From the NCBI RefSeq assembly GCF_001592435.1, contig NZ_CP014750.1, positions 186,001 through 250,000 on the forward strand: a DNA stretch of 64,000 nucleotides. Reading direction: 5' to 3'. The stretch's first letter is position 1; every line of letters starts with the position of its first letter. The DNA comes from Thermococcus peptonophilus (GTDB lineage: Archaea > Methanobacteriota_B > Thermococci > Thermococcales > Thermococcaceae). Below, in pieces: positions 16,636 through 26,576 of this stretch. Both the position numbers and the translations under genes were made by a program. The notes beneath the pieces were generated by a model. The model ran no database searches and was not told where the DNA came from. It worked only from the letters and a program-made list of their open reading frames with translations.

Positions 16636-17310
16636 GTGAACATACTTATGTTTGGCCCCCCGGGAAGTGGGAAGAGCACACACTCAAGGAGGATAGTGGA
16701 GAAGTACGGCCTCGTCTACATTTCTTCAGGGGACATCATCAGGAAAGAAATCGAAAGAAAGTCCTCCCTCGGCAGGGAGATGGAAGCCTATCTCAGCAGG
16801 GGAGACCTCATTCCAGATACTATCGTCAATACCCTGATAATTTCAAAGCTCCGCCGTCAGAGAGAAAATTTCATACTCGACGGTTACCCAAGGACGCCCG
16901 AGCAGGTGATCGCCCTTGAGAACTACCTCTTTGACCATGGCATTAAGCTTGACTTAGCCCTTGAAATCTTCATAGACGAGGACACGAGCGTTGAGAGGAT
17001 TTCCGGAAGGAGGATATGCCCCAACTGCGGAGCAGTCTATCATGTAAAGTACAACCCACCCAAAGTGCCGGGGGTATGCGATGTCTGCGGCTCTAAACTC
17101 GTCCAGAGAGCTGACGACAGGGAAGACGTCGTTAGAAAGAGGTACAGGATATACTCAAAGAACATGGAGCCAATAATTAAGTTCTACCGGGCCAAGGGGA
17201 TATATGTACGGGTCGACGGTGATGGTCCGATAAGTGAGGTGTGGAAGCGGATACAGCCCCTGCTGGACTACATCCACTCACGCGAGGAGAAGCGAAAGGA
17301 GCATGAGTAG
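16636..17310 (+). CDS. adk: Adenylate kinase with zinc-type LID
   Basis: Phosphotransferase (ATP + AMP to 2 ADP) of 224 aa. The P-loop GPPGSGKST is at about residues 7-15, the AMP-binding DGYPRTPEQ follows, and the LID contains four cysteines in CPNCGAVYHV and CDVCG that should bind zinc. This is the long bacterial-like form rather than the short trimeric archaeal AdkA type. GTG 16636 with GGTGGTCATCC upstream gives the canonical MNILMFGPPG start; longer in-frame extensions have no such support. The C-terminal tail is rich in Lys and Glu. Confidence 0.92.
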   Translation: MNILMFGPPGSGKSTHSRRIVEKYGLVYISSGDIIRKEIERKSSLGREMEAYLSRGDLIPDTIVNTLIISKLRRQRENFILDGYPRTPEQVIALENYLFDHGIKLDLALEIFIDEDTSVERISGRRICPNCGAVYHVKYNPPKVPGVCDVCGSKLVQRADDREDVVRKRYRIYSKNMEPIIKFYRAKGIYVRVDGDGPISEVWKRIQPLLDYIHSREEKRKEHE

Positions 17311-17314
17311 CGGC

Positions 17315-18061
17315 TCAGAGCTTTCCAAGGGCCTTCATTATGGCTCTGACGTCTTCGTTTCCGATGATAGCCTCTACCTCTTTCTCTGCAAGCTTGGCTT
17401 TTTTCATTACCTTTGCAACCACCTTATCACTTGGGTCAAGAACCCTAACAGATATCTCCATGGGTTTCTTTATCAAGAGTTTAACATATCCTGAAAGTTT
17501 TTCTCTAAGGGCCTTAACTAGTGACTCCTTTTCCGCTTTGTCAAGGGGTTTCTCCAGCTTTACCACCAGACCGATACGGTTAGGAGTTGTGGTGTCAACG
17601 TTCAGAGCCAGTGAGACAACCGGTATCCCCCAATCTCTTAGGGATATGATTAGCCCCTTTCCAATCCGCCTAACCGACTCTTCCAGGTCAGGTGGGACGT
17701 TGAGCACCAGTTTGGATTTGTCCCGGGGAATTCCGTATTTTCTTGGAAGATCCTGTTCAACATCAATCCCGTCGATGAGGAAGGTTACCCCATACACCCT
17801 CCCAATGGATTCGTTGGCTTCCATGGTGAGCTTTTCAATGAGCCCCTTAACTGTCGATTCAACGTCAATAGAGCCGGTAAGGCTCGTCTGAACGACCTTA
17901 AGATGGAATCTGAGGAATATGTCTTTTCCAGTAGGATTAACATGAATCAGAACGTCTTCTAACCTCATCCCCAGGGAGTCTAGGGCGTCGGACATTCTGG
18001 ATATGAAGAGCCCCTGCATCAGGGGGTGGTATTTATTGGGTATAACCTTTGCCAACTCCAT
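17315..18061 (-). CDS. Conserved hypothetical protein
   Basis: A soluble 248-aa protein that I cannot assign. It shows an N-terminal helical region (NKYHPLMQGLFISRMSDALD), mixed alpha/beta segments such as DIFLRFHLKVVQTSL and LVLNVPPDLEESVRRIGKGL, and a C-terminal helical tail that ends MKALGKL. The tail (KAKLAEKEVEAIIGNEDVRA) resembles a UBA/NAC-like three-helix tail, which is only an impression. No catalytic motif is visible. ATG 18061 has a TATA-like stretch at leaderless or near-leaderless distance. Its stop is five bases from the adk stop, convergent. Confidence 0.65.
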   Translation of the reverse strand: MELAKVIPNKYHPLMQGLFISRMSDALDSLGMRLEDVLIHVNPTGKDIFLRFHLKVVQTSLTGSIDVESTVKGLIEKLTMEANESIGRVYGVTFLIDGIDVEQDLPRKYGIPRDKSKLVLNVPPDLEESVRRIGKGLIISLRDWGIPVVSLALNVDTTTPNRIGLVVKLEKPLDKAEKESLVKALREKLSGYVKLLIKKPMEISVRVLDPSDKVVAKVMKKAKLAEKEVEAIIGNEDVRAIMKALGKL

Positions 18062-18185
18062 CGCCCGGTGTTAGTATATATTGTTCAGAATTTAAAGTTT
18101 CCTGTTCGTATTGTGTAGAATCCAGGTAGAATTTGTGAAGATTATAAAATATAACAAAATAAGAGGGATAAATATTGGAGAATCT

Positions 18186-21100
18186 TTAATGACCTTCCCA
18201 CAGCATGTACTCCTTCTGGGCCAGGAAGATCGGCTCAAGGCGCTTGCTGACGATTACGACCTTGTTTCCGTACTCCTTCTTCAGCTTCTGAACGTATGAA
18301 TCGAAGAAGTCCTTCGGGACGCTAGCCTGGCCGCTGATTACGTTGTCTCCTCTCTGAACTTTGTCCAGTTCTGCAACTGGAATATATCCAATTATGTCCA
18401 TGTGCGGTTCAAGGTAGAACTCTGGCTTGTATATGTCGTTGCCGTTTGGTGTCACGTAGTAATAGACTACACCCCTGAGGGTGAACTTGACGTTCGTGTA
18501 CCCCTTCTCAAACGCTTCTGTAAGCTCAATTTTGCCGCTTTCACCAGGCTTTAAGGGCATGCTCGGGTTGGCAATCTTCCCATTAACGTACACTGGACCG
18601 TTTGTAACCCCAACAGGACCCTCCTGGAGCAGGACGAAGCGGTACTTGTCTGCCTGTGGGATATTCACTGTGACTTCAACGGGGGTTTCGTTGAGATGGT
18701 CTATGTTGAGGCCCTCAACAAGAACCTGTCTGTCAACCAGCTTCGTGCCGTTGTAGGCCTCAAATATCAGCGTTCCGTTCTTTACATCTCTTCCAAACGC
18801 CGAAATGTAGAGCTTAAGCTTCTGCTCGCCCGTTAGTGGTAGAGTAGTGTTGCCGCTCTTAACCTCCAGTCCACCGCCGTTAATCGAGTCATAGACCTTA
18901 GTCCATGTTCCGTTCTCCATGGCCTCAATGCGGTATATTGCGAAGGGTGTGAACTTATAGACCCTAACGCTTGGGTCATAAACGCCCTGTCTCTTCACGT
19001 AGCCGTTGTAACCGGTGTATTCGAGCTTGAAGTTTGCAAAGAGCTTTGCTGTGTCGTTTCCTGCCAGTGAAATTGGGATTCCAAGGCCCAGCTGGAGGTA
19101 GTTGCTGAAGGCGATCTTTTCATAGGCAATGATTCCAATGGGGTAGAGTTGGTTGTTGGAAGTCCTGTAGGGATAAATGTAGAGAACAAACGGATAAGTT
19201 TGTCCTTTGTTTTTGAAGACCTGTCCTCTGATTAAATCTACCACAATCTCGGGCACTACGTACCCGTTGCCAACTTTAACTGCTATGGTCTCGTTAGTAG
19301 TTACAATGTCGTTGTAAGAAACGTAGCTGAACATCGGATACCTCTCCCCGTAAGCTATTGCACCGCCTAGGTAGGCTATGGCGTTGAACTTGCCAAAGTC
19401 GCTCTGCTGGTCAAACGGATCAAGGAAGGTTATAACGTAGTCATCTCCCCACGCTTCCAGGTCAACCTCCCCGGCGTTTCCGCTGTGGGAGAAGAACTTG
19501 GCTATGATGTACCTCCTGTCGTAGCCGTGGCCACCATCGCTCACTGCCCTGCGGTGGCTTAGAAGGCTGGACTCTTCCCAATAGCCGTAGTCCCACCAGC
19601 TTAGAAGGGTTGCGTAGGGGTCGCTGTTGTTTTTAAGCCACATAAGGGCGTCGGTCCAGGCCTCTGGAACGCTACCCGGCATTTTGGGGTTTATGGTTTT
19701 GTAGGAATTCATCATGCTCTTCTGGTTGTTGTAGGAATAGATGGCAGCTACGTATGGCATTGGAACTAGCATCAGTATGAGGAACGCGGTGTAGAGTGCC
19801 TTTACAGTAACCGTATCCTTCATCCTCTCAACGTACAGGAAGGCCTCACCCATTGCTATGGCGGCCAGAATTATTGCCGCCACGGATGCCTGGAAAGAGA
19901 AGCGAACTGCCTGCTTAAAAAGGTATATAGTCCCGAGATAGTGGAACAGGGGTATGAAGTGCTTGTAGGTCTCGTAGCGCTTCTCTTTTACCTCCAGATA
20001 GAACTTCCATCCGAGGATGGCTAGGCCTATAATGGAGAGTATGAATATGATGCTGTCGCCATTTGAACCCTTGGGTTTGAGGCTGAACGTTGCGATGACC
20101 TCCCTCCAGCTGGGAGTCTGAAGCTCGGCGACGGTCTGGTAGAGAGGCGTTGACTGGGTGGCCGCTCTAAGGAAGTTGAAGAGGGCCTTTCCAAAGTACG
20201 CATAGAAGGCCAGGAAGCCTGCGATTCCAATGGCGATCACCGTTCCAAGTCTGTGTATCCAGTCTGAGAAGTTCAGGAATCTTTCGCCGTACAGCATTAT
20301 CAGGACGAGCACCGTGCTTGCTATGAGGACCTCAAAGGAGAACACAAGGAAGTTCCTAATGCCAACGAAGCCGCTCCGAGCAAGCAGGATTCCGGTCACA
20401 AGGGAGAGTCCAAAGGTAGGGTAGTACTCAACGACAAAGCGCTTGAGATTGCTGGTGTCTCCTATCGTGAAGAATATTACCGGCACTATCACGCCAGTTG
20501 CGAGCAGAATCATGATGCCGAGCGAGCTCCCCGCCCAAACCCCCATGTACAGCGGACTGAGGGTGATGAAAAAGACCAGCCCAAGGACTTTCTTCCAGTT
20601 CCAGTGCTCTTCATCGAGATAGAGGAGCAGGAAGTAGATTGCAAACAGGAAAAACATCACGAAAGGTCCCTCTCCACGGTTGTTGCCAGAATAAGTCTTT
20701 GTGATAGCTCCCCAGAAGCCCGTCATTAGGGCCGCTCCCCAGAAACCGGCCCAGTCCGAGTGGAGCTTTCTGACGACAAGGTAGACCGCTATAACTGTCA
20801 TCGCCCCTACGAAGGGCGGCCAGACCTTGAAAGCCCCAAACTCGTTCATGCCGAACAGAGCATGGGCCACCTTGTAGAACACTGCCTGAACCGTGTAGAG
20901 GCCGAGATATCCCCCGGGTTTTATACCCATCGGAGGCTCTGCGTAGGCAAAATACTTGGGAATCCAGTCCTGAATCGCCAGCTTATACATTTCAAAGTGA
21001 TAGAACGTATCGGGATCGAGGAACAGCTTGAAACTGGAAGTCACTGCCCTAATTTTATATCCAACGTATGCCAGTAGCAAGACAAGGAGAGCCAGCCCGT

Positions 21101-21188
21101 ACTCCCTAAAATAAAAGTAGACCTTAGGGAAGGCCCGTCCCTCCCCGGGTTTCGACTTTTTCAATTTTTCTTTGGCTTCAGTCTTCAT
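18186..21188 (-). CDS. aglB: Oligosaccharyltransferase AglB (STT3 family)
   Basis: Membrane glycosyltransferase of 1000 aa that moves a lipid-linked glycan onto Asn in N-x-S/T sequons on the outer face. The N-terminal half has about 13 hydrophobic segments with an early acidic loop (LDPDTFYHFEMYK) for metal and lipid. The soluble C-terminal half begins near residue 500 and bears the hallmark WWDYGYW at 531-537. Beta-rich domains follow. ATG 21188 is preferred over upstream in-frame codons because GGTGATCC precedes it. It lies ten bases behind glmS, so sugar-precursor synthesis and glycan transfer seem co-expressed. AT-rich sequence with T runs on the coding strand (18100-18185) follows the stop. 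Confidence 0.94.
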   Translation of the reverse strand: MKTEAKEKLKKSKPGEGRAFPKVYFYFREYGLALLVLLLAYVGYKIRAVTSSFKLFLDPDTFYHFEMYKLAIQDWIPKYFAYAEPPMGIKPGGYLGLYTVQAVFYKVAHALFGMNEFGAFKVWPPFVGAMTVIAVYLVVRKLHSDWAGFWGAALMTGFWGAITKTYSGNNRGEGPFVMFFLFAIYFLLLYLDEEHWNWKKVLGLVFFITLSPLYMGVWAGSSLGIMILLATGVIVPVIFFTIGDTSNLKRFVVEYYPTFGLSLVTGILLARSGFVGIRNFLVFSFEVLIASTVLVLIMLYGERFLNFSDWIHRLGTVIAIGIAGFLAFYAYFGKALFNFLRAATQSTPLYQTVAELQTPSWREVIATFSLKPKGSNGDSIIFILSIIGLAILGWKFYLEVKEKRYETYKHFIPLFHYLGTIYLFKQAVRFSFQASVAAIILAAIAMGEAFLYVERMKDTVTVKALYTAFLILMLVPMPYVAAIYSYNNQKSMMNSYKTINPKMPGSVPEAWTDALMWLKNNSDPYATLLSWWDYGYWEESSLLSHRRAVSDGGHGYDRRYIIAKFFSHSGNAGEVDLEAWGDDYVITFLDPFDQQSDFGKFNAIAYLGGAIAYGERYPMFSYVSYNDIVTTNETIAVKVGNGYVVPEIVVDLIRGQVFKNKGQTYPFVLYIYPYRTSNNQLYPIGIIAYEKIAFSNYLQLGLGIPISLAGNDTAKLFANFKLEYTGYNGYVKRQGVYDPSVRVYKFTPFAIYRIEAMENGTWTKVYDSINGGGLEVKSGNTTLPLTGEQKLKLYISAFGRDVKNGTLIFEAYNGTKLVDRQVLVEGLNIDHLNETPVEVTVNIPQADKYRFVLLQEGPVGVTNGPVYVNGKIANPSMPLKPGESGKIELTEAFEKGYTNVKFTLRGVVYYYVTPNGNDIYKPEFYLEPHMDIIGYIPVAELDKVQRGDNVISGQASVPKDFFDSYVQKLKKEYGNKVVIVSKRLEPIFLAQKEYMLWEGH

Positions 21189-21198
21189 AGGGATCACC

Positions 21199-23007
21199 TC
21201 ACTCCACAGTAACCGATTTGGCAAGATTTCTCGGCTTGTCAGGGTCGTTGCCCCTCAAAACGGCCAGGTGATAAGCGAGGAGCTGGAGCGGAACAACATA
21301 CACGATTGGACTCAGCAGCTCATCAACCCTAGGCATCTTTATCAGAACGTCCGAGACCCTGCTGAGTTCTTCCCTATCGGAAAGGGAAATTATCATAGCC
21401 CCCCTAGCCTTTGCCTCCTCGATGTTGCTCACCATTTTGTCGAAGACCTTTCCGCTCGGGTTTATTGCAACCACAGGGACACCGTCTTCAAGCAGTGCAA
21501 GCGGGCCGTGCTTCAGCTCGCCCGCGCTCAGCCCCTCGGCGTGGATGTAGCTTATCTCCTTAAGCTTGAGCGCACCTTCAAGGGCCGTTGGAACGCTTAT
21601 GCCCCTGCCAATGTAGAAGAAGTCCCGCTTGTCCTTGAGTACATCGGCAAGCTCCCTGATAGCGTTGTCGTGTTTTAGAGCTAGTTCTACAAGTTCCGGG
21701 ACTTTCATGAGCTCATTCTCGAGCTTCTTAAGGTAGTCTTCGCTCGCAGTGCCGAGAACCTTCGCAAGCTCTATTGCGAGCATTGTAAGGACTGTGAGCT
21801 GGGTTGTATATGTTTTTGTAGCGGCGACCCCGATTTCCGGCCCGGCGTGCGTGTAGAGAGTTAAATCGGCTATCCTCGTTGCCATACTGCCCACAACGTT
21901 GACTATTCCAAGCACCTTCGCTCCCTTCCTCTTTGCCAGCTTCATTGCCGCGAGGGTATCCGCTGTCTCACCGCTCTGGGTTATCGCTATGACGAGGGTC
22001 TTATCGTCTATCAAGTCCTCAAATTCATACCTGAACTCGCTCGCCTCTTCAACGATCGGAACTTTCTTGGCGAGCCTCTGGAAGAGGTACTTCCCAACGA
22101 GTGCCGCATGATAGGACGTGCCCATAGCCACGAAGATAATTCTGTCATAATTTGCTATCTCCTCAGCGACGCCCTTGATAATCTCTCTGTTGCCGTGAAT
22201 GGCGTCTTTAAGGGCCCTTGGCTGCTCGTATATTTCCTTCAGCATGAAGTGAGGATAGCCGGCTTTTTCGGCCATCTCCAGTGTCCAGCTTATTTCATGG
22301 ACGGGTTTCTCAACAACTTCTCCCGTGTCGATCCTCTTGACGACGTAAGAGTTCTTGGTCAAGATTGCATACTCCCCGTCGTCTAGGAAGACTGCCTTGT
22401 TTGTGTACTCGAGAAAAGCCGGAACGTCGCTCGCCGCGAACATCTCGCCGTCTCCGACCCCTAGAACGAGCGGGCTCTCATTCCTGACGACGTAAAGCTT
22501 ATCTGGTTCATCCGCATAAACTATGGCAAGGGCAAAAGAACCCCTAAGCTTATTCAGGGCCTTCCGGAGGGCCTCTTCAAAATCCTCAGAGCCCTTCAGT
22601 TCCTCTTCAATAAGATGAGCTATGACTTCGGTATCGGTATCGCTCCTGAAGACGTGCCCCTTTTTGAGGAGCTCCTCCTTCAGCTCCGCGAAGTTTTCAA
22701 TTATGCCGTTGTGAACGAGAACTATCCTTCCGGTGCAGTCCTTCTGGGGGTGGGCATTGATGTCGTTCGGGACACCATGAGTGGCCCACCGGGTGTGGCC
22801 GATACCTCTGTTGCCCTCCATCTCAAGAAAGCCGAGCTTCTCAGTGAGTTCGTCTATCCTCCCAGCCCCTTTTCTAACGTCGAGAGTTTCACCGTTTCCC
22901 GTCACGACTCCGGCTGAATCGTAACCCCTATATTCCAGCCTCTTAAGGCCCTTCACGATAACATCACAGGCTTTTCTGTCACCGATGTAACCAATGATGC
23001 CGCACAT
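21199..23007 (-). CDS. glmS: Glutamine-fructose-6-phosphate aminotransferase
   Basis: A 602-aa enzyme that makes glucosamine-6-phosphate from fructose-6-phosphate and glutamine, the entry to UDP-GlcNAc and glycan synthesis. The N-terminal Ntn-amidotransferase domain starts MCGIIGYIG, so C2 becomes the nucleophile after Met removal; GHTRWATHG and HNGIIEN follow. Two SIS sugar isomerase domains carry [13 protein letters not shown] and the end motif [11 protein letters not shown]. Upstream in-frame codons are rejected because the family requires Cys at position 2. A TATA box (AGCTTTTAACTC on the minus strand, about 23045-23056) and a small hairpin (23026-23044) lie upstream. Confidence 0.95.
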   Translation of the reverse strand: MCGIIGYIGDRKACDVIVKGLKRLEYRGYDSAGVVTGNGETLDVRKGAGRIDELTEKLGFLEMEGNRGIGHTRWATHGVPNDINAHPQKDCTGRIVLVHNGIIENFAELKEELLKKGHVFRSDTDTEVIAHLIEEELKGSEDFEEALRKALNKLRGSFALAIVYADEPDKLYVVRNESPLVLGVGDGEMFAASDVPAFLEYTNKAVFLDDGEYAILTKNSYVVKRIDTGEVVEKPVHEISWTLEMAEKAGYPHFMLKEIYEQPRALKDAIHGNREIIKGVAEEIANYDRIIFVAMGTSYHAALVGKYLFQRLAKKVPIVEEASEFRYEFEDLIDDKTLVIAITQSGETADTLAAMKLAKRKGAKVLGIVNVVGSMATRIADLTLYTHAGPEIGVAATKTYTTQLTVLTMLAIELAKVLGTASEDYLKKLENELMKVPELVELALKHDNAIRELADVLKDKRDFFYIGRGISVPTALEGALKLKEISYIHAEGLSAGELKHGPLALLEDGVPVVAINPSGKVFDKMVSNIEEAKARGAMIISLSDREELSRVSDVLIKMPRVDELLSPIVYVVPLQLLAYHLAVLRGNDPDKPRNLAKSVTVE

Positions 23008-23070
23008 GGCTACCACCTTTACTTCTCCCGCTGATAAGCGGAGAGAGTTAAAAGCTTTCTGGAAAAAGCC

Positions 23071-23078
23071 TTTATACC
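23071..23078 (+). promoter_or_regulatory. TATA box for the 66-aa gene
   Basis: TTTATACC is centred 25 bases before ATG 23099 and supports a leaderless start there. Confidence 0.45.
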
Positions 23079-23098
23079 CAAAGTCAATTCATTACAGG

Positions 23099-23299
23099 AT
23101 GCCTATGGACAGAAAGCTCGATGAGTTCATCGGCGATGCAACCCCAAAGACGCGTCCCAAAGAGACCCCTCTCCGGAGAAAAAAGCGACTTAGGCCAACT
23201 AGCCTCGACTCCTTCCTACCTGAGGAGCACATAAACTACTTCAGAGACCTCAGGATAGGGGCAAAGAAGATAAGGAACGCGAAAATCGAGGAGTTATAG
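23099..23299 (+). CDS. Small basic conserved hypothetical protein
   Basis: A 66-aa, strongly basic product ([19 protein letters not shown] in the middle, [11 protein letters not shown] at the end). It has no recognisable fold and looks largely unstructured, so it may bind nucleic acid (inference). ATG 23099 is chosen because the TATA box at 23071-23078 sits at exact leaderless distance; ATG 23105, with an AGGA upstream, is the alternative. The last six bases overlap the convergent methyltransferase gene. Confidence 0.65.
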   Translation: MPMDRKLDEFIGDATPKTRPKETPLRRKKRLRPTSLDSFLPEEHINYFRDLRIGAKKIRNAKIEEL

Positions 23300-24442
23300 C
23301 TCTTCCGCTATTACCGCTTTTTCCCCAACTTTGAAGACGAAGGCCCTCCTCTCGCCCTTGAGGTTCTCCTCGATTTTCCTCCTGATCCTCCAGTACTCGC
23401 TCTCTGGGACACTTATCCTCAGCGTTGCCCTTCCAAAGCCTTCCTTTCTGAGGAAGTCGTTTATCCTGACTGGATGAAATGGGAGAACCTCTACGACGCT
23501 GTACGCCCTCTTGAGGTAGGGGCTTGTTACGGGCTCGTCGCCGGTAGCTAGAACTCTCCTCTTCTCCCTGAGCAGCATTCTAGCTTCGACCGGAAGCCTG
23601 TGGAAGAGCTCGTTTATCAGGTCGGCGTAGTCAACGCTCTGGGGTATCTCGTATAGATAATCGTCCGGCCCCTCGGCCCACTCAACAATGTTCTCGAGGG
23701 AGGGGTCGCTTTCAAGCCTCACTCCAGCTGGCAGGATAACAGCGCTCCTCTCGGCCTTTGCGAGTGGTTCCGTGTAAAACGTCAGCCTGTTCAGTGCCCC
23801 AAAGAGGTCTATGTACTCAAACTCGCCTTTCCACGGGACTTTTTCCCGCTTCATCTGCGGCGGAAGGTCGAAGATGAATGCCCGGGCCTTTTTTTTGTAG
23901 GCCTCGTAGACCTTTAGAGGACTTGGGAGAAGTCCCTCAAGGTTTCTCTCGGGGGCCTCAGGAGGTCTCGCAGGATCGGAGAACACAACATCCGCGTTCA
24001 CTCTCTCAACGGTCTCTGGGAGGAGAGAATCGGCGTTTATAAACTCAATGTTCGAGACACCGTACTTCTCGGCATTCCTTCTGGCGAATTCTATCTTCAT
24101 TGGGTCGATATCTATTCCATAGGCCTTCTTAACTTTCATAGCGTAGAAGATGAGCTGTATGCCGATACCGCAGGAAACATCGACGATGCTCTCCACACCG
24201 AACTCCCTCAGCCTCTCGGCACGGTATTTAGCGACGATCTCGTGAGTGGCGTAGCGGAGCCCTTCCATGTCCATCCAGAGATCGCTCCTTGAGAACTTGT
24301 CCCTTGCCCTTATCCTGGCCCTGGCTATCTCCGTTATCAGCTTCCAGCCCTTTCCAAGCCTGGCTTGGAGCCTTTTTTCGCCGTAACCTTTTCGTATAAG
24401 TTCTTCCGCTTCTCTGATTTTCTCTTCGGTGATTCCCTCAAG
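23294..24442 (-). CDS. Class I SAM-dependent methyltransferase
   Basis: A 382-aa protein. An N-terminal helical region is followed by a Rossmann methyltransferase core with [16 protein letters not shown] as the SAM loop (motif I), [16 protein letters not shown], and [14 protein letters not shown] as the motif IV region. The C-terminal 180 residues resemble the THUMP-like tails of some RNA methyltransferases (inference). The substrate may be tRNA or rRNA but cannot be told. ATG 24442 is chosen because TTTTTAAGC (about 24467-24475) is at leaderless distance; the longer version from 24493 would start upstream of that promoter. Confidence 0.78.
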   Translation of the reverse strand, partial: LEGITEEKIREAEELIRKGYGEKRLQARLGKGWKLITEIARARIRARDKFSRSDLWMDMEGLRYATHEIVAKYRAERLREFGVESIVDVSCGIGIQLIFYAMKVKKAYGIDIDPMKIEFARRNAEKYGVSNIEFINADSLLPETVERVNADVVFSDPARPPEAPERNLEGLLPSPLKVYEAYKKKARAFIFDLPPQMKREKVPWKGEFEYIDLFGALNRLTFYTEPLAKAERSAVILPAGVRLESDPSLENIVEWAEGPDDYLYEIPQSVDYADLINELFHRLPVEARMLLREKRRVLATGDEPVTSPYLKRAYSVVEVLPFHPVRINDFLRKEGFGRATLRISVPESEYWRIRRKIEENLKGERRAFVFKVGEKAVIAEEL

Positions 24443-24504
24443 CATGTTGCAAGGTTCGGGGAGAGGCTTAAAAACGTTGCCTGCAATGACCATTGGGGGT
24501 TGAG

Positions 24505-25917
24505 ATGGAGAAAGAGAGAGTAGCCAGGTTTCTTTTCATTGCAGTTGTTGTTCTTACAATGATCGGAACAATCTGGCATTCGTACAGCTTTGCATCACGC
24601 CCAGACCTGAACGATTACATCGGAGACGAGGTCTGGTACGTCCCTGCCAGCAGAAACCTCCTCCACAGGCTCGGCGTTGATGTTTACTACCTCCACAACG
24701 GAACTTACGGAGTCAACGTAATCTTTGCGAACAAGAGTGCTGAGATAAAAAACCTAGGCATGACGGATTGGATTGCGGCCATTAACGATGCCAGATACCG
24801 GCTTGAATACAGGGAGTTTCCTGGAGTATACTACGAGATACCGGTTGAAAACTACGAAGATTTTCTCAAGAAGCTAAAATCAAGTCTGCCCGCAGGAAGC
24901 TATGATGTAATCCCCGGTTTCCGGTATCCTGATGCCGACAACATACAGAACTACCTCAACACGGAGCATCCCTTCCTAGGCAAAGACTTGATAATGCTCT
25001 CCATGCTCCTGCTTGGAGACAGGCCAATCGCCTGGAGAATTCCGGGAATAATAGAGTTCGCTCTCATTGAGTTAATGGCTGTTCTCGCCACGTATCGGAT
25101 AAGCAGAAGCTATCTGGCGTCCCTTATAACACTCCTCTTCGTCGCCCTCGATCCAACGCTACAGGCAACTGCCATAACGGCCATGCTTGACATACACGTG
25201 GCATTTTTTGTTTCACTGTTCGTCCTCGCGGTAGTTTATGAAAGGAGAGTACTCTCGGCGGTGTCTCTTGGTCTCGCAGGAGCAACGAAGCTCAGTGGTG
25301 CCTTTGGGTGGCCTATACTCCTGTGGAAGTCACTTAAGAGCGAGAATTCTTTTATCAGGTTCTTTTCGAAAGTGGTCATAATCCCAGGGATTGCGTTTTT
25401 AATACCCGAACTGCCCGCCATTAAAGTCCTCGGCTTTAAATCCTGGCTCAACGAATTTCTTGGAAGCTTTAGATGGCACCTCAGCTACAAGGGAGGACAC
25501 CCCTACGCCTGTCCCTTCTGGGGATGGTTTATAAACTACCGCCCCTTCCCCTTCCACTTTAACCCCAACGTCTTCGTGTCAACTGACCCAGTACTTCTGA
25601 TGGGAATGGTCGTCATGATACTGGCCCTTCCCTGGCTCTATAAGAGAAAACCTGATGTGAGCGGGCCGTTCTTTATCTTCTGGAGTATGGTTGGGTTCTT
25701 TGCCATTCACTACTATCTTGGAGGAAGAACCCAGCTCAGCTTCTATGCAACGGTACTCGTTCCGCCCGCGGCGGTCTCCATGGGAGTCTTCCTGAACGAG
25801 CTGATAAGGTGGGATGCTTTCAGGGAGTCCCTGAACTTTTACAGGGCAAAACTCCTTGTAGTTGCCAGTTTTATATGGAAAAAGTTCAAGCCTTCCGAAG
25901 ATAGCGGTCAAGAGTAG
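24505..25917 (+). CDS. PMT/ArnT-like membrane glycosyltransferase
   Basis: A membrane protein of 470 aa with about ten hydrophobic segments. Just after the first one is YIGDEVWYVPASRNLL, the Asp-Glu motif (D41, E42) and flanking pattern of dolichyl-phosphate-mannose protein mannosyltransferase (GT39-type) enzymes, which use lipid-phosphate sugars. Loops rich in aromatic residues follow (SFRWHLSYKGGHPYACPFWG). It may glycosylate surface proteins or lipids, in keeping with aglB and glmS nearby, though it is not in their operon. ATG 24505 follows GGGGGTTGAG. Its end overlaps rnhB by 32 bases in convergent orientation. Confidence 0.82.
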   Translation: MEKERVARFLFIAVVVLTMIGTIWHSYSFASRPDLNDYIGDEVWYVPASRNLLHRLGVDVYYLHNGTYGVNVIFANKSAEIKNLGMTDWIAAINDARYRLEYREFPGVYYEIPVENYEDFLKKLKSSLPAGSYDVIPGFRYPDADNIQNYLNTEHPFLGKDLIMLSMLLLGDRPIAWRIPGIIEFALIELMAVLATYRISRSYLASLITLLFVALDPTLQATAITAMLDIHVAFFVSLFVLAVVYERRVLSAVSLGLAGATKLSGAFGWPILLWKSLKSENSFIRFFSKVVIIPGIAFLIPELPAIKVLGFKSWLNEFLGSFRWHLSYKGGHPYACPFWGWFINYRPFPFHFNPNVFVSTDPVLLMGMVVMILALPWLYKRKPDVSGPFFIFWSMVGFFAIHYYLGGRTQLSFYATVLVPPAAVSMGVFLNELIRWDAFRESLNFYRAKLLVVASFIWKKFKPSEDSGQE

Positions 25918-26572
25918 CCTGCTTTTCTTCGGCTTTTTTCTCGCCCTCAACTTTTTCCACTATCTTTTTCAGGGTCTTCCAGCCCTTCCTTACTATCGGC
26001 GGAAACTCGCCGTGCTCCCGATAATAGTTCTCAAGAAAAGCCCTTGTTCTTGGGTCGCTTGGATAACCGGAGCCTATCTCTCCATACTCTTCCTTTAGTT
26101 TTTCAATCGCTCTGTCCCTCGTAACCTTTGCGAGGATTGAAGCAGCTGAGACGACGGGAAAGATGTCGTCGGCCTTGTGCTTCGCGACAACTTCGGCCTT
26201 AAAGGTTAGCCTCTCCCCAAGCTCTCTCGCAAAGCGTTCCTCGTCAACGTCAGCCGCGTCCGCATAGACAACATCGGGCTTGATCTTGAGCGAGTTCAGA
26301 GCTTTCGCGAAGTTCTCAACCTCGAACTCGTTGAGCGTGCCCTCCCTGGAACCAATGACATCGGGGGACAATTCCAGAATTGCATAATCATCTAAAACCT
26401 CAATTATGTCATTAAACAGCCTTTCCCTTCTCTTCGGGGTCAGCTTTTTCGAGTCTCTAACATTCAGCTCTTCGAGCTTTGGAAGGTTCTTCTCGTCTAT
26501 CACGACCGCCGCTATCACCATCGGCCCTATAACTGGCCCTCTTCCCGCCTCGTCAATGCCCGCTAACTTCAT
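25886..26572 (-). CDS. rnhB: Ribonuclease HII
   Basis: Endonuclease of 228 aa that cuts RNA in RNA-DNA hybrids and removes misincorporated ribonucleotides. The start MKLAGIDEAGRGPVIGP carries the catalytic D7 and E8. VVYADAADVDEERFA and KHKADDIFPVVSAAS supply further acidic residues. The C-terminal helical extension after VRKGWKTLKKI is usual in archaea. ATG 26572 is fixed by AGGAGGTGA. It starts just beyond the stop of the metal transporter permease, so the three genes probably form one transcript. Confidence 0.95.
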   Translation of the reverse strand: MKLAGIDEAGRGPVIGPMVIAAVVIDEKNLPKLEELNVRDSKKLTPKRRERLFNDIIEVLDDYAILELSPDVIGSREGTLNEFEVENFAKALNSLKIKPDVVYADAADVDEERFARELGERLTFKAEVVAKHKADDIFPVVSAASILAKVTRDRAIEKLKEEYGEIGSGYPSDPRTRAFLENYYREHGEFPPIVRKGWKTLKKIVEKVEGEKKAEEKQATLDRYLRKA

Positions 26573-26576
26573 CGGT

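Noticed and set aside
23008-23060. glmS ribozyme or riboswitch upstream of glmS
   Set aside because: The leader is too short, with only one weak hairpin, and the glmS ribozyme is a bacterial element.
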